From: Deltaproteobacteria bacterium RIFOXYA12_FULL_61_11
Lineage (GTDB): Bacteria; Bdellovibrionota_F; JAHFAK01; YA12-FULL-61-11
DNA length: 32,249 nt
Assembly (NCBI GenBank): GCA_001799195.1
Contig: MGSU01000297.1
Location: forward strand, 1 to 32,249
Direction: 5' to 3'
The translations under genes and the position numbers were made by a program. The notes beneath the pieces are model-generated. The model had not been told where the DNA came from. It did not search any database and saw only the letters and a list, made by a program, of their open reading frames with translations. The stretch's first letter is position 1. The number at the start of each line of letters is the position of its first letter. Below, piece after piece: positions 7,713-15,611 of the stretch.

Positions 7713-8756
7713 ATGACTACCCATGTCCCCATTCTCGGCGAATCCGAGGTCCTGCAGAGGATGCTCGAACAGGTCAGCAAACTCGCCAAGCTCAATCGGC
7801 CGGTCCTCATCATCGGGGAGCGGGGCACGGGGAAAGAGTTGGTCGCCGCCAGGTTACATTATCTGTCTCCCCGGTGGGACCAGAGCCTGGTCAAGCTCAA
7901 CTGCGCAGCCCTGCCCGAGGAATTGCTCGACAGCGAGTTGTTCGGTCATGAGGCCGGAGCCTTTACGGGCGCTGTGCGGCGGCGCGCAGGCAGGTTCGAA
8001 CGGGCAGATCACGGCACTCTCTTCCTCGATGAATTGGCGGCGACCTCTCAGCGATTGCAGGAAAAAATCCTGCGCGTGATCGAGTACGGGGAGCTGGAAC
8101 GGGTCGGTGCCGAGCAGACGCTGACGGTAGACGTGCGCGTGATTGCCGCGACCAACGTGGATTTGCCGGTTCTCGCGGCGGCCGGACGTTTCCGCCACGA
8201 CCTCCTCGACCGGCTGGCCTTCGACGTGGTCACCCTGCCGCCGCTCAGGGCCCGCGGCCGCGATGTTGTGCTCCTCGCCGAGCATTTCGCCATGCGCATG
8301 GTCCGAGAACTGGGCGGAGAGTGTTTCGAGGGGTTCAGCGGGGAAGTCCAGGAACAGCTCCTGGCGCACCCATGGCCGGGCAACGTGCGGGAGCTTCGCA
8401 ATACCGTGGAACGGGCGGTCTACCGCTCCCTCGAGCGCGGAGGCCCGATCGACGAGGTGAAGTTCGATCCGTTCGCGTCCCCCTTCAGGCTCGGCCCTGG
8501 CCCTCGAGGGCTTCCCGGCGCTTCGCTCGAAGCGGGGCCACCACCGATGGAGACGGAACCCGAGCCGGAAGTTGGAGGCTTGCTCCAACAGGTCGCGACC
8601 TTCGAACGCGGTCTCTTGGTAAAGGTTCTCGAACGCTGCCGCCATCACCAAGGCCGCACCGCAAAGGCCCTCGGCTTGAGCTACCATCAGCTCCGCGGTT
8701 TGCTGCGCAAGCACGGCCTGATCGGTCCAGCTCGGCAGGCAGAGCGGGGAACATGA
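7713..8756 (+). CDS. pspF: PspF, sigma-54-dependent activator of the psp operon
   Basis: A 347-residue bacterial enhancer-binding protein. It lacks an N-terminal sensor domain and starts directly with the AAA+ domain, as PspF does. Motifs: Walker A GERGTGKE (35-42), the sigma-54-contacting loop GAFTGA (82-87), Walker B LFLDE (103-107), and WPGNVREL near 226. A Pro/Gly-rich linker leads to a C-terminal Fis-type helix-turn-helix (GRTAKALGLSYHQLRGLLR). It hydrolyses ATP to open sigma-54 promoters and is held inactive by PspA. Divergent position from pspA and the sigma-54 promoter between them support the name. No clear Shine-Dalgarno precedes the ATG, and the upstream DNA is AT-rich, so expression may be low. 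Confidence 0.93.
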   Translation: MTTHVPILGESEVLQRMLEQVSKLAKLNRPVLIIGERGTGKELVAARLHYLSPRWDQSLVKLNCAALPEELLDSELFGHEAGAFTGAVRRRAGRFERADHGTLFLDELAATSQRLQEKILRVIEYGELERVGAEQTLTVDVRVIAATNVDLPVLAAAGRFRHDLLDRLAFDVVTLPPLRARGRDVVLLAEHFAMRMVRELGGECFEGFSGEVQEQLLAHPWPGNVRELRNTVERAVYRSLERGGPIDEVKFDPFASPFRLGPGPRGLPGASLEAGPPPMETEPEPEVGGLLQQVATFERGLLVKVLERCRHHQGRTAKALGLSYHQLRGLLRKHGLIGPARQAERGT

Positions 8757-8771
8757 ATGAACAGAAAGGTG

Positions 8772-10625
8772 TCAGGGATTCCCCTGAGCTCTTGATGTGT
8801 CGATCGTCGGGGCAGGGTCGGACCCCACGCCGTCGGAGAGATGCCGGTACCAGGTGAAGTACAACCCGAGGCTGAGACAGACCACGACCGCAAGTAGGGC
8901 GGCGAAATACGACCACTGACTCAGCACCAACATCATCCACATCAGGAAGAGGGCGAGCTGCCAGGGGACGGCCAGGAACAGAGAGAAGAGGTCTCGGCGG
9001 TTCTCCCTCGCGACGTTCCGGCGATGCTCGGTGCTGATACAATCGGCGAGTGGTCGCCACCAACCGAAAGGCCGGGTGGTGCGATAGAAGTGTTCGAGGA
9101 TGGGGCGGGGGGTGGGTGCGGTGAAGAACGTCGCGCCGAGCATACCCACGAGGCTCGCTCCGCTGCAGACGAGGAAGCCGAGGTACTCAGGCAGGTCTGG
9201 CGCGAAGAGGCGCACGAGCAGCGCGGTCAGGGTCCCGAACAGGGCTCCGCAGGCATAGCCGGCGCCGTTGAGCCGCCACCAGTACCAGCGGACGAGGTCG
9301 GGGAGCAAGAGCCCGGAGCCGAGGCTCATGGTGATCCACCCCCAGATGTCGTTGATGCTGCGCACGGTGAGGCTGACCAGGATCCCGAGCAGGACGACCA
9401 CCAGCGAGGCCCAGCGGCCGTGGCGTAGTAGGGTCCGTTCGGTCGCTTGCGGATTGATATACGCCTGGTAGAGGTCTTTGACCCAGTAGGCGGCTCCGGC
9501 ATTGATCGTGGAATCGAAGGTGGACATGGCCGCGGCCATCAGGGCGGCGACCAGCAAGCCCTTGAGTCCGACCGGGACGAGGGCCGAGATGACAACCGGA
9601 AGGGCGAGCTCGGGGTCTTGCACCGCGCCGCTGCTCTGGTGGTGGAGCAGGGCCAGCATGGCGACGGCGACGATGAAGGGCCAGCGGAAGGACAGGAGGA
9701 AGGTCCACCACAGCGAGAGCAGGCCTGCGTCGCGATCACTGCGCGCGGCGAGATAGCGTTGGAGCATATAGCCCGACGTTCCGCTCATCCCGACGATGCA
9801 GATGCGGAAGAAGTAGAACAGGACGGCGATCCCGAAGAGATTGTAGATGGAATACGTCGACTGAGCTGGGAAGTCGAACTCCCAGTTCGGCCAGGGGGTG
9901 CTCCAGAGAGCCCTCGTGGTCTCGAAAGCGTGATAGGTGCCGTCGCGCAGGGGGACGGAGGAGAAAAAGGTTTCGGGCAACCCGCCGCTCTGCATGGCCA
10001 TCACCGTGACCGCGATCAGGGCGACGAAGATGATCGCTGCCTGGGCCAGGTCGGTCACGATGACGCCATACAGCCCGCTGGCCACGGTGTAGATCATGGC
10101 AATGATGATCATGAGCAGCGCACCCCAGAAGTGGGCGGGTAACCCCCACCACCCGGACAAGGTCAGGACCTCGGCCACGAACTTGCCCGAGCCGATGCAG
10201 AAATAGCTGATCATGGCGATGGTGTTGAGCAGCATGACCACGGCGTTGATGGAGCGGGCAGCATCCCCTTGGACACCGGGCCCAAAACGGTAGCTCATCC
10301 ACTCGGCTTGGGTCATGACCCTGGAGCGACGATTCCACTTGCCCATGAAGACCATCAGGAAGGCGAGCACCAGTACCACGCCCCCGCGGATCTCGATGAA
10401 GAACCCCTGGACGCCCAAAGCGAAGATCAGAGCGGTGTTGATCATGGTCCCGGTGATATCGAGGTTCGAGGCCATGCCCGAGATGCCGAGCATCCACCAG
10501 GGCATGTCGCGGTTGCCGAGGAAGAAGCCGTCGATGCCGCTCGAGGCTTTCCTCGTCACGATTAGGCCGATCACGACCATGGCCACGAGGTAGAGGCCGA
10601 CGATGGCGTAGTCCAAGGTATGCAT
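8772..10625 (-). CDS. Sodium:solute symporter (SSS family)
   Basis: A 617-residue inner-membrane protein with about 13 hydrophobic helices, starting with LDYAIVGLYLVAMVVIGLIV and the family's early motif GFFLGNRDMPWWMLGISGMASN. Further SSS signatures are VASGLYGVIVTDLAQ and LLVAALMAAAMSTFDSTINAGAAYWVKDLY, the latter holding the Ser/Thr residues of the Na2 sodium site. The family imports sugars, amino acids or organic acids with sodium; the substrate cannot be told from sequence alone. The ATG at 10625 is preferred because a likely promoter start lies near 10650; neither start has a strong ribosome binding site. It ends 15 bp from the convergent pspF. Confidence 0.9.
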   Translation of the reverse strand: MHTLDYAIVGLYLVAMVVIGLIVTRKASSGIDGFFLGNRDMPWWMLGISGMASNLDITGTMINTALIFALGVQGFFIEIRGGVVLVLAFLMVFMGKWNRRSRVMTQAEWMSYRFGPGVQGDAARSINAVVMLLNTIAMISYFCIGSGKFVAEVLTLSGWWGLPAHFWGALLMIIIAMIYTVASGLYGVIVTDLAQAAIIFVALIAVTVMAMQSGGLPETFFSSVPLRDGTYHAFETTRALWSTPWPNWEFDFPAQSTYSIYNLFGIAVLFYFFRICIVGMSGTSGYMLQRYLAARSDRDAGLLSLWWTFLLSFRWPFIVAVAMLALLHHQSSGAVQDPELALPVVISALVPVGLKGLLVAALMAAAMSTFDSTINAGAAYWVKDLYQAYINPQATERTLLRHGRWASLVVVLLGILVSLTVRSINDIWGWITMSLGSGLLLPDLVRWYWWRLNGAGYACGALFGTLTALLVRLFAPDLPEYLGFLVCSGASLVGMLGATFFTAPTPRPILEHFYRTTRPFGWWRPLADCISTEHRRNVARENRRDLFSLFLAVPWQLALFLMWMMLVLSQWSYFAALLAVVVCLSLGLYFTWYRHLSDGVGSDPAPTIDTSRAQGNP

Positions 10626-10656
10626 GGGCGGACCGGCGCGTTGACCACGAGGCCCC

Positions 10657-10685
10657 ATTGTTCCCGGGGGGTGACAGGATGTCAA
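10657..10685 (-). promoter_or_regulatory. Sigma-70-type promoter of the symporter gene
   Basis: On the minus strand a perfect TTGACA (10680-10685) and AACAAT (10657-10662, 4 of 6 to TATAAT) are separated by 17 bp. A start near 10650 gives a leader of about 25 nt to the ATG at 10625 and argues against the longer reading frames. Confidence 0.5.
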
Positions 10686-10892
10686 TGGATCCTAGAGCGG
10701 ATATTCTTAGGAGATACCGAGAGCTAGGCGCCCTTCCCTGGCTGCGACCACGCTCCCCCTCCCTTGGTCCCTCTCGCCACATGTGCTTTCTGCGAATGAC
10801 CTCAAGATTGGCATAACTGCAGAACGACGATTGAAACAATGAGGGCGCCAATAGATCATGCTGGATCATGCAATATATTGTAAAATTTGGAT

Positions 10893-11093
10893 TTATTTGT
10901 CTCGGCGTTTGTAAGCCTCCCTCCGGTGGCCCACCTTCACCACAGTGACGAGGTGTTGGGGCTCCTCGATTTCGTAGAGGATGCGATAGTCGCCCTGGCG
11001 GAGGCAGTAGCGCTCTTGTCCCGAGAGTTTCTCGCAACCGACGGGCTGGGGGTCTTCGCTCAACGAGCCGATCAGAAGAGCCAGAAGCGTTTT
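10893..11093 (-). pseudogene. Truncated RelE/ParE-family toxin remnant
   Basis: The minus-strand frame encodes the C-terminal two thirds of a RelE/ParE toxin: LIGSLSEDPQPVGCEKLSGQ, then YCLRQGDYRILYEIEE and VVKVGHRREAYKR, which are the KL-G...YR-R-GDYR-lY...HR-evY signatures of the family. The first 25 or so residues of the fold are missing, and there is no ATG or GTG in frame at the proper place; the frame upstream runs antiphase through the neighbouring secreted-protein gene, whose last 21 bp overlap it. No antitoxin gene is visible beside it. RelE toxins cut mRNA at the ribosome; this copy lacks part of the fold and probably is not made. Likely a deletion scar joining two genes. Confidence 0.65.
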
Positions 11094-11860
11094 GCCTTCT
11101 TCGGCGGCGGAGCATCGCTCACGCAACCTCCCTGTTCGATCGAGGCGCGCGTTTTCTTCAGTCCCGCTCTGAGCGGGATCATGTCCTCGATTTCCGGTTG
11201 TTCGTGACCGATCCAGAAGCGGGCAAAGTATTCGTCCACGGCGGCAAGGTTCAACGTGGCCATGGCCGGGGAAAAGACGAAGGCGTTGAGCGCTCGTGCA
11301 TTGCGGCTGTCTGTTGCCCATTCCGGGTACATCGAAGCGGTCAAGATATAATACAACTCGTGCAGGACCAGAGCGGCCTGGTTGGCATCGTCCATCCGTT
11401 CCCACCCCAGAGAGCTGATCCTGACGAAACGCTCGTCGCGCACGGCGATCTGGACGAGGTGCATGGCCGCGACCGGAGAATACTCGTCCTTGATGTCGAC
11501 CAAGGGAACCCCCTCGAGCAGGATCCATTGCCATGCGGTCAGCATCGGGAGGAAGCGGACGTAGAAACCGCAACCGAGGAGCTGGCTGATTTTCCTCGCA
11601 AGTATGGCTTTCGTACCGAACCGGGCAAAAGGCAGCGCAGCTTCCACGGCCATCTGCACCGCCGGATCGGCGCTGCTGTCCTCCGAGAGATAGGGGTGGT
11701 GCTGCAACCCGAATTCGACCAGATCGAGAGAATAGACCTTGCCCTCGAGCTCGACCCCATCCCCGCCATTTCCGACAATGCTCTGGGCCTCGGCGGCAAA
11801 ACCAACCAGCATGGAAACCCCGCAAAGGGCGAGGGCAACCCGATAGTTCCTGAGTTTCAT
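11072..11860 (-). CDS. Exported protein of an uncharacterised family, paralog A
   Basis: A 262-residue protein with a signal peptide (MKLRNYRVALALCGVSMLVG, cleavage likely after AEA). It is clearly homologous to the protein at 12926-13657: both have [KW]VYxLDLVEFG, PYLSE..ADPAV, ARKI(S/T)QL, an LHE/FHE motif and then DS-x-N-x-RALNAF-x-FSPA. Here HE is residues 167-168 (LVLHELYYI) and D183/S184/R188 follow. The HE resembles half of an HExxH zinc motif, but the second His is absent. The last 15 or so residues (PPPKKAKRFWLF) have no counterpart in the paralog and run into relE-derived sequence. GGAGG lies 4 nt before the ATG. It is the last gene of the cluster with the TIGR02147 regulator. Function unknown. 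Confidence 0.8.
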   Translation of the reverse strand: MKLRNYRVALALCGVSMLVGFAAEAQSIVGNGGDGVELEGKVYSLDLVEFGLQHHPYLSEDSSADPAVQMAVEAALPFARFGTKAILARKISQLLGCGFYVRFLPMLTAWQWILLEGVPLVDIKDEYSPVAAMHLVQIAVRDERFVRISSLGWERMDDANQAALVLHELYYILTASMYPEWATDSRNARALNAFVFSPAMATLNLAAVDEYFARFWIGHEQPEIEDMIPLRAGLKKTRASIEQGGCVSDAPPPKKAKRFWLF

Positions 11861-11964
11861 CCTACCTCCATAAGCCTTACCTGCCCCGAGCTTTCCAGAC
11901 CGGGAGCAACCTGACGGTTCAGCAAGAATGAAACCATTGCATCTGCTTGATGTTGTTTGCATTG

Positions 11965-12867
11965 TTACGCACTCTTGGGTTGTTCCTTCGGGCTTTGCGA
12001 CGCGGGGGTCGCAGTTTTCGCTTCTCCGACATTCCCGGAATACCGGTTCGAGGTGAGCGGGAAGAGTTGGAGATTGATTTGCAAAACCTCCTCGCACGCT
12101 TCGTCCTTGAGTACGTCGGTGAGTTCGACCAGGAACTGCTGGATGAGCTTCTTAGCCGCGGGAAGTTTTGCTGGGTTCGCCGGCAAGGTGATGCCGACGA
12201 TTTCCCTCACCTCCAAGGGCTGTTGGAGCAAAGCCTGTTTGGCCTTGTCGAGCATCTGAGCGTGGAAGGTCTTGATCGCGTCGCTCGGCAACGCGGTGCC
12301 GATACCGATGATGCCTTCCTTGTTCCTCTGTAGTCTGCCCTTGCCGTCTCGTACCAATAATTGCAACCGTATCAGACGTTCCAGCGCCCTCGTGATGTCC
12401 CGCGGTGGGACCTCATTGCCGAGCCGCTCTGTGATCCAGGATGCATCTTCGCGGAAATCGGGCAACTGTACCAATTCGAGAATCGCGAGGTGGTACCAGT
12501 CCGCGATGACCGCGAAGGTATCCAACTCGATGGTGGAAAAGGTAGCGTCGGGACGCAGCGAAGCCAGGACTCCGGCAAGCGCCTCCTTCTCTTCCCTGCT
12601 ACCTGCGTTGTCGTAGAGTACGAGCAGATCGAAGTAACGCTTCTCCGCATCGCTTAGTTGCAGATTGGACTTCAGGCGAGCCGACAACTCGTGGCGGATT
12701 TTCCGTTTGCCCCGTAAGATCTCGGAAAGAAGAGAGGGATTGGCATATCCGAGTTGGCGGGACCAAGCCCTCAGGGAAAAACCCGCGTTGCGTTGTTGTT
12801 TTGCTTCGAGGACATCGGAAAGGAATTGCCGCGGGTCTTGGTATTCGTAGACGTTGGGTTGGGACAT
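11965..12867 (-). CDS. TIGR02147-family putative transcriptional regulator
   Basis: A 300-residue cytoplasmic protein recognised from its opening VYEYQDPRQFLSDVLEAKQ, then FSLRAWSRQLGYANPSLL and LRGKRKIRHELSARL, a phage-repressor-like helix-turn-helix at about 30-70. The middle (about 105-180) has a second winged-helix-like part (EVPPRDITRALERLIRLQLL), as usual for TIGR02147 proteins known from Fibrobacter and Bdellovibrio. The last 30 residues are polar and probably disordered. No member's target is firmly known to me. AAGGAAGG precedes the ATG. It lies between two paralogous secreted-protein genes on the same strand, 57 bp after one and 104 bp before the other, so it may regulate its own unit. 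Confidence 0.88.
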   Translation of the reverse strand: MSQPNVYEYQDPRQFLSDVLEAKQQRNAGFSLRAWSRQLGYANPSLLSEILRGKRKIRHELSARLKSNLQLSDAEKRYFDLLVLYDNAGSREEKEALAGVLASLRPDATFSTIELDTFAVIADWYHLAILELVQLPDFREDASWITERLGNEVPPRDITRALERLIRLQLLVRDGKGRLQRNKEGIIGIGTALPSDAIKTFHAQMLDKAKQALLQQPLEVREIVGITLPANPAKLPAAKKLIQQFLVELTDVLKDEACEEVLQINLQLFPLTSNRYSGNVGEAKTATPASQSPKEQPKSA

Positions 12868-12925
12868 GGACCTTCCTTCTTGCAGACCACCAAGGCACTT
12901 GGGAATGGTGGGGCAGGGAACCTCC

Positions 12926-13657
12926 TCAGCTCTTGCGGGCCTTGAGTGTCGTGGTGATGTTCTTGCGCAACTTGCCGAGCTGGAACTTCACCCCGAGCAG
13001 ATCCTCCAACTCCGAGTCCCTATGGGCCTTCCCGTAGTAGAACCGTGCGAGGAATTCTTCAGCGGCCGGCAGATCGAAGGTCGCCAAGGCTGGCGAGAAG
13101 ATGAAGGCGTTCAGGGCCCGAACATTGGTGCTGTCGTCTTCCCATTCCCTGAGCATCGAAGAGGTGAGCAGGAAGAAGAACTCATGGAACAGCGCCGCGG
13201 CTTGTTGCACTGCATGCATCCGTGCGAACACCGGGATACTGAGCCGAAGCTCGTTCTCGTCGTTGCGAGACATTGCTTCCACACCGCGCGAGGCCTCTAT
13301 TCTGCGAAGACCCTGCTCGGAGAGGGCGAGTTCTTCCTCGATCTGCAGGATCGGCAGGTGCTCGAGCATGCGCCGGAATTTGATGTAGATGCCCAAGCCC
13401 TCGAGTTGGGTGATCTTGCGCGCTACGATGCTCCGGGCCTCGGGCCGGAACCCTGACAATTGCCGCTCGACCAGGGCCGTTACCGCGGGATCGGCCTGGA
13501 TTTCTTCGGACAGGTACGGCGCTGCGAGGAGACCGAATTCCACGAGGTCCAGGTTGTAGACCCATCCCTCGCGCTCCAGTGCATCCCCTGTCAGTTCCGC
13601 CGCCACCGCGGTACCCAAGATCATCGTCATTGCCATCGTCATCATGAGCTTCTTCAT
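12926..13657 (-). CDS. Exported protein of an uncharacterised family, paralog B
   Basis: A 243-residue protein with a signal peptide (MKKLMMTMAMTMILGTAVAA). It shares its whole length with paralog A at 11072-11860: WVYNLDLVEFG (32-42), PYLSEEIQADPAV, ARKITQL, then an ALFHEFFFLL motif with HE at 158-159, DSTNVRALNAF (D175, S176, R180) and FSPALATFDL. The HE-(x2)-(Y/F) plus DS-R pattern resembles secreted proteins I associate with Bdellovibrio-like bacteria, whose function is not established. AGGAG stands about 9 nt before the ATG. It is the first gene of the three-gene unit; its promoter region carries TGCGTAC repeats (13717-13764) and an AT-rich -10. Confidence 0.8.
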   Translation of the reverse strand: MKKLMMTMAMTMILGTAVAAELTGDALEREGWVYNLDLVEFGLLAAPYLSEEIQADPAVTALVERQLSGFRPEARSIVARKITQLEGLGIYIKFRRMLEHLPILQIEEELALSEQGLRRIEASRGVEAMSRNDENELRLSIPVFARMHAVQQAAALFHEFFFLLTSSMLREWEDDSTNVRALNAFIFSPALATFDLPAAEEFLARFYYGKAHRDSELEDLLGVKFQLGKLRKNITTTLKARKS

Positions 13658-13732
13658 GGTTCGTTCTCCTTCTGTTGCATAACCAACCAACCTGAAGCCT
13701 TTCTAGCATGCCACGGTGCGTTATGCAAGGTA

Positions 13733-13764
13733 TTTGCGTACAATGTGGATTAGTTTTGCGTACA
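13733..13764. promoter_or_regulatory. Direct repeats (candidate operator) at the promoter of the paralog/TIGR02147 unit
   Basis: TTTGCGTACA occurs twice, at 13733-13742 and 13755-13764, exactly 22 bp apart (two helical turns); a third, weaker TGCGTTA lies at 13717-13723. The minus-strand TATAAT at 13767-13772 would place the transcript start near 13760, inside one repeat. That is the layout of a repressor operator. Which protein binds is inference; the TIGR02147 regulator encoded in the unit is the obvious candidate. Confidence 0.5.
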
Positions 13765-13766
13765 TA

Positions 13767-13772
13767 ATTATA
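13767..13772 (-). promoter_or_regulatory. -10 element of the paralog/TIGR02147 unit
   Basis: A perfect TATAAT on the minus strand, in an AT-rich stretch about 110 bp upstream of the first gene. No good -35 hexamer lies 16-18 bp further up (AGAATT is the best), so the promoter may need an activator. Confidence 0.4.
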
Positions 13773-13807
13773 TTTTAAGGCTATTGACCAATTCTGATGT
13801 AAGGATA

Positions 13808-13826
13808 CCGAGACGCCATATCTCGG
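13808..13826. terminator. Hairpin between unknown membrane protein and paralog B
   Basis: CCGAGA and TCTCGG form a perfect 6-bp stem with a 7-nt loop; on the plus strand it is followed 9 nt later by five T (13836-13840). No plus-strand gene ends here. It may lie downstream of the minus-strand gene at 13934, but then lacks a U-run on the correct side. Confidence 0.25.
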
Positions 13827-13933
13827 GGGCTAGGCTTTTTGGGGGAATGCAGCCAACGCAGGGGTAAGAAGAGAAGGGCAACCGAATACAGTTGGGAATT
13901 TTTACAGGAGCCGGTCACTGAACCGATCGCAGC

Positions 13934-14848
13934 TCAGCGATGGATTGTGCCTATACGTTGATCTTGGAAAAAACCATCTCGATACAGCGCAAGGATGGTG
14001 CCATGGTTGGCTTCGAACTCTGGGCGTAGGATATGCTTGGTGCGTCCCTGCTGGAATTCGACTTGCTTGAAAAATGCTAGCCCGGTTTCTCCAGCGAGTA
14101 GTTTGAACTTCATCTGCGTGATGTTCCCTAACCTTGCAGACAGTTCGGGGTCCTTGGCAATCATCCGTTCGAGAACCTCGATCAAAATGGCTTCAAATTG
14201 TTTAATCTCAGCCCCTGCTGTCCGGAAATCGCGATAGCGCGTGTTCAATCGATCTTCGAGCTTGGTCATCAACATCAGGCCGCCGATAGTCGCGAACCAT
14301 GCCCCATACCCGAGGGTACCAAGATCGGTCAGGCCACGCCCCATGGAGACAGTTAACAGGGGGATACCGATGAAAACTGCAAGGCTGGTGACGATTCCCC
14401 CCTTGTACTTCAGGAGCATCGTTTCAAAGTCACGTTTGAACTGTAAGTGGCGCCGCACGTCCTCAGGGCCGATGACCCCCTGAAAGGTAGTCAGCGCTTG
14501 TTCCAGATCGCGGACCGTCGCCTCATCTGCGAAGTAGGTCGCTGTCGAAAGACAGGTCGCAAACTCATCGGCATCCAGGTTGTGGTCATTGTCCGTAGCC
14601 AAGGTCATGCAAACGGGAATCTCGACTTGCTGCACGCAAGAACACTTCTCGATGACCTCGGTCGGTGTTGGAACTGGGGTTAGGTGTTCGAATGCAATGA
14701 CCGCACAAGCGGTTGCTGCAGGAGACACGAGCCGTTCGCATTGTTTGGGGTCGACACCTTGCGCCTCGAGGGTTTCTTGGCAGGTGCTCGCAAGGGACAC
14801 GACTGGTGAGAAGAATACCAGGACAATGGCAGCATCAAGCAGTCGCAT
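13934..14848 (-). CDS. Exported or membrane protein with a degenerate EF-hand, unknown function
   Basis: A 304-residue protein I do not recognise. It starts with a signal-like helix (MRLLDAAIVLVFFSPVVSLAS) followed by a Cys-containing region (CQETLEAQ, CERL, CSCVQQVEIPVC). The motif ATDNDHNLDADEF looks like an EF-hand calcium loop with D at positions 3, 5 and 9, N at 7 and E at 12, but Ala replaces the usual Asp at position 1. Two hydrophobic helices follow (GGIVTSLAVFIGIPLLTVSMG and GYGAWFATIGGLMLM), then a charged helical C-terminal half. I chose the ATG at 14848; ATG 14863 is possible, and the full frame needs a TTG at 14896. It is transcribed alone, and its codon use is less GC-biased than that of its neighbours, which may indicate recent acquisition. 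Confidence 0.6.
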   Translation of the reverse strand: MRLLDAAIVLVFFSPVVSLASTCQETLEAQGVDPKQCERLVSPAATACAVIAFEHLTPVPTPTEVIEKCSCVQQVEIPVCMTLATDNDHNLDADEFATCLSTATYFADEATVRDLEQALTTFQGVIGPEDVRRHLQFKRDFETMLLKYKGGIVTSLAVFIGIPLLTVSMGRGLTDLGTLGYGAWFATIGGLMLMTKLEDRLNTRYRDFRTAGAEIKQFEAILIEVLERMIAKDPELSARLGNITQMKFKLLAGETGLAFFKQVEFQQGRTKHILRPEFEANHGTILALYRDGFFQDQRIGTIHR

Positions 14849-14980
14849 AGAGAGATACCCCATGGTTGTATTCTGGCCGTGGGCATGTTCATGCAAACCG
14901 CAGGCCTTTCAAATGGTTTGTTATTATTGACGTTCGTATGCATGACCTGTTGTGTTCTGCGACTCGACCGCCTCTATTGT

Positions 14981-14993
14981 TGACCTCAGGTCA
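14981..14993. promoter_or_regulatory. Perfect 6-1-6 palindrome upstream of clpS
   Basis: TGACCT-C-AGGTCA is a perfect inverted repeat of 6-bp arms in the divergent gap between clpS and the minus-strand membrane protein. It overlaps a -35-like TTGACC (14980-14985). This is the form of a dimeric regulator's operator; the binding protein is unknown. Confidence 0.35.
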
Positions 14994-15136
14994 GCTCGGA
15001 TTCCGCGGAGAACGAGCCGGAGGACGTGGCAATTTTCCTTCGTCCTCGACGGGGTTTGCGGTACAGTGCCCGGTCTGCGGCCTGGGGCGGTACCAATAAC
15101 CTCCTCATAGGACCGGCGCATAGTAGAGGCAGATCG

Positions 15137-15454
15137 ATGAGCGAGCATCGTCGAGAGGAAGAGGGTGAGGTCGTCACCGAGGACGATACCAGGATCGAGG
15201 AGCCGCCGATGTACCGGGTGCTCCTGCTCAATGATGATTTCACGCCCATGGATTTCGTGGTCATGATCCTGCGCCGGATCTTTCATTTCCCCGAGGCCGA
15301 GGCGGTCCGGATTATGCTCGCGGTGCACCACCAGGGTAGCGGGGACTGCGGCTTGTTTCCTTACGAAGTTGCCAGGACCAAGGTTTTTCACGTTCAAAGT
15401 CTAGCCAAAGAGCACGGCCATCCGCTCCAATGCACCTATGAGCGCGCTGACTGA
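15137..15454 (+). CDS. clpS: ATP-dependent Clp protease adaptor ClpS
   Basis: A 105-residue protein with a flexible acidic N-terminal extension (residues 1-25) and the ClpS fold. Signatures are YRVLLLNDDFTPMDFVV (the N-degron pocket with DD-x-T-x-MDFV) and AVRIMLAVHHQGSGDCG..PYEVARTK, including the conserved HxxG. ClpS binds substrates with bulky N-terminal residues and hands them to ClpA/ClpP. The ATG at 15137 has GAGG 7 nt upstream; the longer frame to 15026 is unsupported. No clpA follows: the next gene encodes the NYN-domain protein, so clpS is separated from its usual partner here. Confidence 0.95.
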   Translation: MSEHRREEEGEVVTEDDTRIEEPPMYRVLLLNDDFTPMDFVVMILRRIFHFPEAEAVRIMLAVHHQGSGDCGLFPYEVARTKVFHVQSLAKEHGHPLQCTYERAD

Positions 15455-15611
15455 GCGTGCTGGTCAGGCCGACCTCTCGCCGATCATACTACTTCTGGGA
15501 CGAGCAGAAGGGGCTTCTTGGCCTTCCAGCAACGATGAGGTAAGGTACAGCATCAAGGGTGCGTAGCCGCCTCGGTCGCGCACGGACGACAACCTCTATC
15601 GAGTTACCATC

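Noticed and set aside
10807-10825. TTGGCATAACTGCA resembling a sigma-54 promoter
   Set aside because: The GG and GC elements are about three bases too close together.
10847-10872. Repeated GATCATGC pair (short direct repeat)
   Set aside because: Two 8-mers close together in non-coding DNA with no promoter or gene linked to them; likely chance.
11094-11825. Full minus-strand ORF leading into the RelE remnant
   Set aside because: Its upstream part is Arg/Pro-rich shadow sequence of paralog A; only the last 67 codons resemble a known family.
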